Source: Planctomycetaceae bacterium (GTDB lineage Bacteria; Planctomycetota; Planctomycetia; Pirellulales; Thermoguttaceae). From it: 20,626 bases of DNA. The first letter of the stretch is position 1. Every line of letters begins with the position of its first letter. The DNA is taken from contig JAITDV010000276.1 of the NCBI GenBank assembly GCA_031282385.1, positions 1 through 20,626 of the forward strand. The letters are read 5' to 3'. Made by a program: the position numbers and the translations under genes. The notes beneath the pieces were generated by a model. That model did not search any database and was not told where the DNA came from. It saw nothing but the letters and a program-made list of their open reading frames with translations. This document shows positions 15,185-20,626 of the stretch, one piece after another.

Positions 15185-18100
15185 ATGGGAATCCAAAGTA
15201 GTATTGGATTAATTTCAGGGATAGATTATACGTCTTTGGTTGATCAGTTGATAGAGATAGATCGTATTCCGCAGACAAACTTAACAACACGGAATGAAAA
15301 TCTGATCAAAGAGGAAACTGCATTATCCGATCTTGTTGGAAAATTCTTGACGGCAAGTTACATGATCACGTATCTGAACAGTGCCGCTCCTTTCAAAAGT
15401 ACAGTTACACAAAGCGCAAACACAAACCTCTTATTAGCAAACAAATCAACCAACGGTACGCCTGTACCAGGTACTTACACATTCACGCCGCTCCGTACCG
15501 CTTCTGCACAACAATCAATAGCTTCCGGCGTGTCAAGTTCTACAACCGCATTAAACAAAACCGGCGAAATTACTATTGGTAAAAGCTGGAAACTCGAAAA
15601 CGATATTAACTTGAACGATCTGAACGGCGGCGACGGTTTCGTCAAGGGTTACATTCGCATTACAGACGGAAGCGGAACTCGCGCAACTATTGACTTGCGG
15701 AGTTGCGTAACGATGAATGATGTTCTTGATAAAATTAATTCGGAGCTCAATATTGATGTAGTTGCGGAACTTGACGGCAACAAATTTGTGATTACAGATA
15801 TGAGCGGCGAAAATCCGGAGAAGTTGAAAGTACAGGAAGTTTCAGGCGGTAGGACTGCGGCATCTCTTGGATTGATTGGAGCTGATGTTGTAACGGACAC
15901 GACTGAAGGAACAATCACGGGTTCGTCTATTTATTATCTTGGCAGAAGCATGCAAATCGGTTCTTTGAACGATGGACTTGGTTTGACATTCTCATCGACA
16001 ATGAACGACATGAGAATAACAACAAAAGACGGCAATGAAATAACTGTTGATTTCAACAGACGAACCGAAGAAGGCGGTAACTCAAAATCAATAATTGAAC
16101 TCACTCTCGGCGACGTAATTGATACAATAAATAACGCAACAAATAACAACGGTAAAATTATCGCAAGTATTGGCGGAGCTGATGGGAAAAGTCTTATTAT
16201 CACCGACACAACCGGAATAAATTATCTTGAAGCCGAATCGAAAACTGACAGTGATGGTACTGTTACTTATGAGTTGCCGTCTGGTTATGATTCGGCTGAT
16301 TACGAGATTGATGCGGATAATTATGTGATTGACAAGAGTACGGGGTTGCGGGTTGTTGATCCGAATTCAACGGGCAAAACGAAAATCGCACAAATTGACG
16401 GTAACAATGTTCCCGTATTGAAGTCGTTGGGTTTAATTGATGGTTTGTGGAATTCAAATAAGCCGGTTGAATTTGAAGGTAGTATTACATCGCGGGCGTT
16501 GCTTGGAGATTTGGATTCTTCGTTGATGTCAACATTGAACGGCGGCTATGGTTTTTCTGATTCGACTGCCGGCAAAATTGAAGTGCAAGATAGACAAGGT
16601 AACACCGCTGTTCTCGATTTTAGCGAAACCGAATTGAAACAGATGCAATCCGGTTCAATTGGTAATGTCATCAATATTATCAACAATAAATTATCTGCGG
16701 CAAATATTGGAATAGAAGTTGCCATGAACGAATCGAAAACAGGGCTTATGCTTCTTGATACAACGACCGGAACTAAAACTTCAAAAATGATTTTCAAAGA
16801 TTTGGTTGAAACTGTACAGGATGTGAATGACGATGGTACGCCGAAAGTTGATGATAGTAATAATCCGGTGACGAAAGAAGTTGATCCGAATATTGCGAAG
16901 ACATTGGGTTTGGATGTTGATAGTGAAAGTTCGATTGTTGCCGGTAAGAATCTTAACAAACAGACGATTTCGTTTAATACTCTCCTTTCTGATCTTAATG
17001 GCGGTCGCGGCGTAATTGTTGCGAATGGTCAAATCAATATTCAAGATAGCGCCGGACATACCGATAAAGTTTTTCTTGATACAACAAATTATAAAACCGT
17101 TGGAGATATTATTAACGCAATCAATACCACAACACGCAGCGGAGCAAACGCGCCGCGAATACTTGCGCGAATAAATTCAACTGGAGACGGTATTGAAATA
17201 ATTGATCTTGCTGGTGGTTCAGGTACGTTTTCGATAACTGATGGTACCACTTCTTCAACAATTTGCGCCGGACTTGGAATAAACCAATCACTTACGCAGG
17301 CAGATAAAGACCCGGTAACCGGCAGAAATTCAATCAATGGACGACAGTCAAAAGTTATTCAAGTCGAAGAAACAGACACACTTGAAACGATCAAGGATAA
17401 GATAAATGCGTCGGGCGGTAATTTCAGTGCGTCAATTGTTGCGGATGGTTCGGGTTTGCCGTATCGTTTGATGATAACCGGAGCGTCAACAGGCGCAGCT
17501 GGCGGAATGAATATCGATTTGTCCGTACTTGGATTGACAACAGAAAATATGGTCGATGCAGCCGACGCGATTTTAGTTTATGGCGACCCAAATACATCAA
17601 GTGCTATTACGTTGCAGTCAAAAAATAATACGTTCACAAATGCAGTTGATGGAATTGATTTAACGGTGGCAGGTTATTCAAATGAGCCGATTGTCGTAAC
17701 TGTTGAAAATACAAGTGCCGACGTCAAAGCGGCTTTACAGGCGTTTGTTGAAAATTACAACACTTTCAGAGAAGAAATGACACGGCAAACGTTTTACGAC
17801 ACAACACAAGAACTAGGAAACACTCTGGCAAATAATCAAACTGCAAGACAATTTGATAATGCTGTTGTAAAAGCGTTGACAAAAACCGTTACCGGCATAC
17901 CTGGAATTACGTCGCTTATTGATTTAGGAATTAAAATCGCATCAAATATTGATACAAATGGTAATGTAATTGCGACACACACGGGTTCTAACAAATTATC
18001 TTTTGACGAAGCGAAATTTGATCAACTCTGGGCAACAAATAAAGAAGGCATCGAAAAATTCTTCTTCACCGAACAAACAATAGTCGATCCGGCGGGCGGA

Positions 18101-18421
18101 ATAGACTCTGAAACAAATTTGCCGAAAACAAAAACTATAAAAACCGGTTGGGCGCAAAATTGGACTGACATGGCTGAAGCGGTTACAGGCGATAGCGGAT
18201 TGGTCTTTAAACGCTTGGAAACATTGGATCGGACAATTACAACAAACGAAGAAAGAATAACGTTTTTAGAAGAACGCCTGGAATTTAAGAGACAAACAAT
18301 GCTAAATAAATTTTATGCAATGGAACAAGCGATGGCAAAAATGTCTTCAAGCCTTGAAGCTGTCTCTGCAATCAGCTCAACTTGGTTAGCAAACAGCAGC
18401 TCAAGTACAACAACAAGTTGA
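15185..18421 (+). CDS. fliD: Flagellar hook-associated protein 2 (filament cap), enlarged
   Basis: 1,078 residues from the ATG at 15185-15187, with GAGGTG 4 bases upstream; a TTG four codons earlier is not needed. Residues 1-105 are the FliD N-terminal domain (GIQSSIGLISGIDYTSLVDQ, then coiled-coil-forming region). The middle holds at least four hook-IN-like units, each starting with an LNGG-type motif: about 143 (LNDLNGGDG), 261 (SLNDGLG), 450 (STLNGGYG) and 602 (LSDLNGGRG), each followed by a DVI/DVL-x-x-IN segment. About 790-1078 is the FliD C-terminal domain (KNNTFTNAVDGIDLTVAG), ending in a coiled coil (TTNEERITFLEERLEFKRQT) and a Ser/Thr-rich tail. FliD caps the flagellar filament and guides flagellin assembly outside the cell. 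It is about twice the size of enterobacterial FliD, because of the extra surface units. No fliS or other flagellar gene is adjacent. Confidence 0.95.
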   Translation: MGIQSSIGLISGIDYTSLVDQLIEIDRIPQTNLTTRNENLIKEETALSDLVGKFLTASYMITYLNSAAPFKSTVTQSANTNLLLANKSTNGTPVPGTYTFTPLRTASAQQSIASGVSSSTTALNKTGEITIGKSWKLENDINLNDLNGGDGFVKGYIRITDGSGTRATIDLRSCVTMNDVLDKINSELNIDVVAELDGNKFVITDMSGENPEKLKVQEVSGGRTAASLGLIGADVVTDTTEGTITGSSIYYLGRSMQIGSLNDGLGLTFSSTMNDMRITTKDGNEITVDFNRRTEEGGNSKSIIELTLGDVIDTINNATNNNGKIIASIGGADGKSLIITDTTGINYLEAESKTDSDGTVTYELPSGYDSADYEIDADNYVIDKSTGLRVVDPNSTGKTKIAQIDGNNVPVLKSLGLIDGLWNSNKPVEFEGSITSRALLGDLDSSLMSTLNGGYGFSDSTAGKIEVQDRQGNTAVLDFSETELKQMQSGSIGNVINIINNKLSAANIGIEVAMNESKTGLMLLDTTTGTKTSKMIFKDLVETVQDVNDDGTPKVDDSNNPVTKEVDPNIAKTLGLDVDSESSIVAGKNLNKQTISFNTLLSDLNGGRGVIVANGQINIQDSAGHTDKVFLDTTNYKTVGDIINAINTTTRSGANAPRILARINSTGDGIEIIDLAGGSGTFSITDGTTSSTICAGLGINQSLTQADKDPVTGRNSINGRQSKVIQVEETDTLETIKDKINASGGNFSASIVADGSGLPYRLMITGASTGAAGGMNIDLSVLGLTTENMVDAADAILVYGDPNTSSAITLQSKNNTFTNAVDGIDLTVAGYSNEPIVVTVENTSADVKAALQAFVENYNTFREEMTRQTFYDTTQELGNTLANNQTARQFDNAVVKALTKTVTGIPGITSLIDLGIKIASNIDTNGNVIATHTGSNKLSFDEAKFDQLWATNKEGIEKFFFTEQTIVDPAGGIDSETNLPKTKTIKTGWAQNWTDMAEAVTGDSGLVFKRLETLDRTITTNEERITFLEERLEFKRQTMLNKFYAMEQAMAKMSSSLEAVSAISSTWLANSSSSTTTS

Positions 18422-18429
18422 TGACTATC

Positions 18430-18446
18430 TGCTCGTACTATAATAG
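18430..18446 (+). repeat. Lone left terminal repeat (copy G) after fliD
   Basis: TGCTCGTACTATAATAG matches the left end TGTTCGTACTATAAATT of the 93-bp element at 13 or 14 of 17 positions. It begins 8 bases after the fliD stop codon. The hairpin core and right end are not recognisable in 18447-18515. Confidence 0.45.
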
Positions 18447-18515
18447 ACAATTATCTTTGATTCATTGGGCAATTTTTGGGTCAATTTTTCTACAAACGGT
18501 TATACGGTTATTCAA

Positions 18516-19544
18516 TTACAACTTTGACAATATGTAAAATCCTAAAGCAATCCAGATCGGTAATGTGATGATTGATAATATTGTGTTGCTCGTTATTGTG
18601 TCCAGTGCGGTTTTCTCACAACCGTTATAATGTTTGGCAAGAACGACGGTGAAAATAGCTGAATTCATCGCACTGTAAACAACAAGAATCCGTTTGATTT
18701 CTATTGTACACGGAAGCAAAATTACGAATGAAAGAATGATTACCGGCATAATAAACAACCGAATCAATACCGACCAAATAGTAATTCTCCAAGTTTTGTG
18801 CCAGCGTAATTTGATATTATCCATGACAAGTAATTTTGAAATAGTTATCCCAATTACAAACAACAACATCGGAACTGCCGCCGTGCCAAGTAAATGAATC
18901 GTACCGCATTGACCATCGAATATAAAATCAGACAAATGCAAAATTGATTTTAATTTTGCCGATAAAATATTACTATGCCAAATCATGTTCAATGGAACTG
19001 CTAACATAATAGCAATTATTGGCGTGTTCAATAATTTACGTAACGATTTTTTATTTAGTTGACCATACAGGCAAAAAAGTACGAGCGTCCAGATCGAAAA
19101 TTCTGATCCAATATAGTACAAAAATAAAACGCCCATCGTTCTATCATCATTCGGAAACAACACCGCAACCAACGGCACCGGAATAAAACCATAATTCAAA
19201 AGACCTACACTTGCCGCAAATGTACGTTTTGAACGCGGCGAAGATAAACCAGTTACAGATGAACGAAAAATCAACGCAACAAAAAATCCAATTCCTATGC
19301 CAATCGCCGTCAACAAAAAACCAAGAAAAGGCGGTAACCAGATATTTTGAGGATCAGAAAATGCATCCGTATGCATTATGCGATCAAATATTAAACACGG
19401 CAATAAAATATTAACCATAATCCGCATTAAACCACGATCAACTCCATCCGCAATAAAACCGGACTTGCCGAGAATTACAGCAAGCACAATTATCACAAAT
19501 ACCGATAACACCATTGTCAACCCAGTTAAAAATATAATATACAC
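18516..19544 (-). CDS. AEC (auxin efflux carrier) family transporter
   Basis: 342 residues with about ten hydrophobic segments, an inner-membrane carrier of the Mem_trans/AEC family. The N-terminal pattern fits the family: a first helix, then KSGFIADGVDRGLMRIMVN and ILLPCLIFDRIM, matching the family's conserved N-(I/V)-LLPCLI region, with a second half repeat near SKLLVMDNIKLRWHKTW to the end. Bacterial relatives move small organic acids such as malate or malonate; the substrate here is not predictable. The listed start is a GTG; an ATG ten codons later (19512-19514) would leave a rather short first helix, and neither has a strong ribosome binding site. It is convergent with fliD. Confidence 0.88.
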   Translation of the reverse strand: MYIIFLTGLTMVLSVFVIIVLAVILGKSGFIADGVDRGLMRIMVNILLPCLIFDRIMHTDAFSDPQNIWLPPFLGFLLTAIGIGIGFFVALIFRSSVTGLSSPRSKRTFAASVGLLNYGFIPVPLVAVLFPNDDRTMGVLFLYYIGSEFSIWTLVLFCLYGQLNKKSLRKLLNTPIIAIMLAVPLNMIWHSNILSAKLKSILHLSDFIFDGQCGTIHLLGTAAVPMLLFVIGITISKLLVMDNIKLRWHKTWRITIWSVLIRLFIMPVIILSFVILLPCTIEIKRILVVYSAMNSAIFTVVLAKHYNGCEKTALDTITSNTILSIITLPIWIALGFYILSKL

Positions 19545-19574
19545 AATCGCAAATTGTTAATTGTTAAATTGGAA

Positions 19575-19589
19575 GTAACTATTCAGTCG
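19575..19589 (+). repeat. Lone left end of repeat R3
   Basis: GTAACTATTCAGTCG is identical to the first 15 bases of R3 at 5141-5155. The rest of R3 does not follow. Confidence 0.5.
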
Positions 19590-19590
19590 A

Positions 19591-19606
19591 GTATAGTGCG
19601 AACAGT
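19591..19606 (-). repeat. Lone terminal repeat of the 93-bp element (copy I)
   Basis: On the minus strand this reads ACTGTTCGCACTATAC, close to the left terminal repeat of the 93-bp element (TGTTCGTACTATAAATT). It lies directly next to the lone R3 end and between the transporter and queF genes; no hairpin follows. Confidence 0.4.
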
Positions 19607-19658
19607 ATAACAATGAAAACCGAATTTAAAGAATGAAGAGTAAGTAAGAACGACTATG

Positions 19659-20009
19659 TTATCCAGCATCGTGTGTGTATTCAACTGTAATTGAAGTCGA
19701 GATTCCGCCGCGCGGCGTAAACGACGCAACTATTCTCATCCAACGCGGCGAAAGAATTTGAACCATATCGTCCAAAATCCGATTCGTAACATTTTCATAA
19801 AATATACCTTCGTTGCGAAATTGTTGCAGATACAATTTCAGACTCTTCAACTCTACGCAAAGATTATCCGGCGTATATTGAAATGTAATTGTTCCGAAGT
19901 CAGGTTGACCGGTTTTCGGACAAACCGATGTAAATTCAGGACAAACAATCTCTATCAAATAATCCCGATTAGGATACGAATTACTAAATGTTTCAAGAAT
20001 AGATCGCAT
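19659..20009 (-). CDS. queF: NADPH-dependent preQ0 reductase (7-cyano-7-deazaguanine reductase)
   Basis: 116 residues from the ATG at 20007-20009 (a TTG three codons upstream is possible; a stop codon lies just before it). It reduces preQ0 to preQ1, the last free-base step before queuosine is placed in tRNA anticodons. The sequence has the short, single-domain form: CPEFTSVCPKTGQPDFG at 23-39 with nucleophile C30 and proton donor D37, and the QueF signature ELKSLKLY at 53-60 followed by QQFRNEGIFYENVTN, the substrate/NADPH-binding region. All expected residues are present. It lies about 80 bases downstream of ksgA on the same strand, with a repeat hairpin between. No preQ1 riboswitch is visible upstream. 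Confidence 0.93.
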   Translation of the reverse strand: MRSILETFSNSYPNRDYLIEIVCPEFTSVCPKTGQPDFGTITFQYTPDNLCVELKSLKLYLQQFRNEGIFYENVTNRILDDMVQILSPRWMRIVASFTPRGGISTSITVEYTHDAG

Positions 20010-20032
20010 AATAAACAAAACTTATTGTAACA

Positions 20033-20086
20033 TCCAGTTTGCCGATAGGTAAACTGGAGGCGGTAAAGGAAATTAAAGCGTGAACA
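20033..20086 (+). repeat. Copy H of the 93-bp element, core and right half
   Basis: The hairpin at 20033-20058 has stem TCCAGTTT with AAACTGGA around GCCGATAGGT: the same loop as D and E, but a different, perfectly paired stem. The right end AAATTAAAGCGTGAACA (20070-20086) matches the right terminal repeat. The left terminal repeat is not recognisable. It ends one base before the TAA stop codon (20088-20090) of ksgA and starts 23 bases before the queF start codon. Confidence 0.75.
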
Positions 20087-20087
20087 G

Positions 20088-20626
20088 TTATAATATTTTT
20101 CGTTCATTTTCCGGTAGTTTAAGTAATTCGTGTCTGCAAATTTCACATAGCCGCATCATTGTTTTCAGAGGCAATGTTTCTGCGCGTGTGTTGGCGTCAA
20201 ATTCCATTTCGTCCATAATTTCGTCGATACGTTGTTTTGAAATAGTGCGTTTGAAAGTGCTGCACAATCCGGCGCGTAGAAATTTGCGCCTATGGAAAAA
20301 AATTGCCCGTGTGAATTCGTTGAATAAATTGAGGTCAGGAATTTTGTTGCGTCGTTTCTCTTCGAGAACTAACTTCACTATTGCCGAGTCAACTTTTGGA
20401 CGCGGCCAAAAAACTGTCGGCGGCATTATACGCACGATCTCCGTCCGGCATTGCGACTGCGTCCAAAGCGATAACGCACCCCAATCTTTACTACCGGGCT
20501 TTGCAGTAATCCGCTCTGCAAGCTCTTTCTGAATCGTAACACACATCAATTCAGGCGGCTTGGAAGTTCGCAAAAGATTCGAAATCAACGGCGTTGCAAC
20601 ACAATACGGTAAATTGGAAACTAACT
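20088..20626 (-). CDS. rsmA: 16S rRNA dimethyladenosine transferase, N-terminal part beyond the right edge
   Basis: The frame is open to the right edge, so about the first third of the protein is missing; the visible 178 or so codons begin LVSNLPYCVATPLISNLL, containing the NLPY motif of the rRNA adenine dimethylase family that holds the target adenine. FWPRPKVDSAIVKL (the F-x-P-x-P-K-V-D-S-A motif) and HRRKFLRAGL follow, then the helical C-terminal domain that docks on the 30S subunit. KsgA/RsmA dimethylates two adjacent adenines in the helix 45 loop of 16S rRNA using S-adenosylmethionine (SAM) and acts as a late checkpoint in 30S assembly. A TTG at 20588 could be mistaken for a start but lies inside the conserved motif region. 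The symbol ksgA is equivalent. Confidence 0.95.
   Translation of the reverse strand, partial: LVSNLPYCVATPLISNLLRTSKPPELMCVTIQKELAERITAKPGSKDWGALSLWTQSQCRTEIVRIMPPTVFWPRPKVDSAIVKLVLEEKRRNKIPDLNLFNEFTRAIFFHRRKFLRAGLCSTFKRTISKQRIDEIMDEMEFDANTRAETLPLKTMMRLCEICRHELLKLPENERKIL

Noticed and set aside
15027..15290. 87-codon minus-strand open frame before fliD
   Set aside because: It spans repeat copy F and the start of fliD, so it would be made largely of repeat sequence and antisense codons.
16546..16959. 137-codon minus-strand open frame inside fliD
   Set aside because: It is antisense to continuous, conserved FliD coding sequence and its translation resembles no protein family; treated as a shadow.
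20010..20087. A preQ1 riboswitch in front of queF
   Set aside because: The leader is only about 80 bases and is taken up by repeat copy H; I see no C-rich loop and A-rich tail pattern of a preQ1 aptamer.
20080..20532. 150-codon plus-strand frame at the right end
   Set aside because: It is antisense to ksgA/rsmA, whose conserved motifs are clear on the other strand.

Overview
The window looks like chromosomal DNA from an AT-rich, flagellated planctomycete. Three things point there: a DUF1559 prepilin-like protein, a Tat-exported Gfo/Idh/MocA oxidoreductase with the family's WWDFGSGALGD motif, and a very large FliD carrying several hook-IN type repeats. The lineage call comes from gene content and is an inference. 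I see no tRNA, rRNA, CRISPR array, transposase, integrase or phage gene.

Layout from left to right. (1) 1-4555, all minus strand: a DUF1559 pseudopilin-like gene cut by the left edge, a HAD phosphatase, and an 852-residue single-pass membrane protein with an all-beta, FecR-like outer part. (2) 4556-5369: a gene-free island holding three unrelated intergenic repeat types. (3) 5370-12278, minus strand: two tandem, near full-length duplicated genes for giant secreted ankyrin-repeat proteins of about 1,120 residues each. (4) 12546-14075, minus strand: the Tat-exported oxidoreductase. (5) 14076-15184: a second gene-free island repeating two of the repeat families of island 2 and holding two copies of the 93-bp element described below; the rest (14148-14361 and 14601-14778) is AT-rich DNA in which I see nothing. 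(6) 15185-18421, plus strand: fliD. (7) 18516-20626, minus strand: an AEC-family transporter, queF, and the 3' part of ksgA/rsmA, which runs off the right edge.

The most interesting signal is a short dispersed element of about 93 bp found in nearly every intergenic gap. It has imperfect terminal inverted repeats (TGTTCGTACTATAAATT against TGTTCACACTTTAAATT) around a central hairpin. The hairpin's loop (CCGATAGG) is conserved while its stem changes by compensating pairs between copies. Some copies provide or abut the stop codon of the neighbouring gene. The genes do not form one pathway: they are a mosaic of housekeeping functions (queF, ksgA, HAD), motility (fliD), envelope or secreted proteins, and a duplicated ankyrin locus, separated by repeat-filled spacers.
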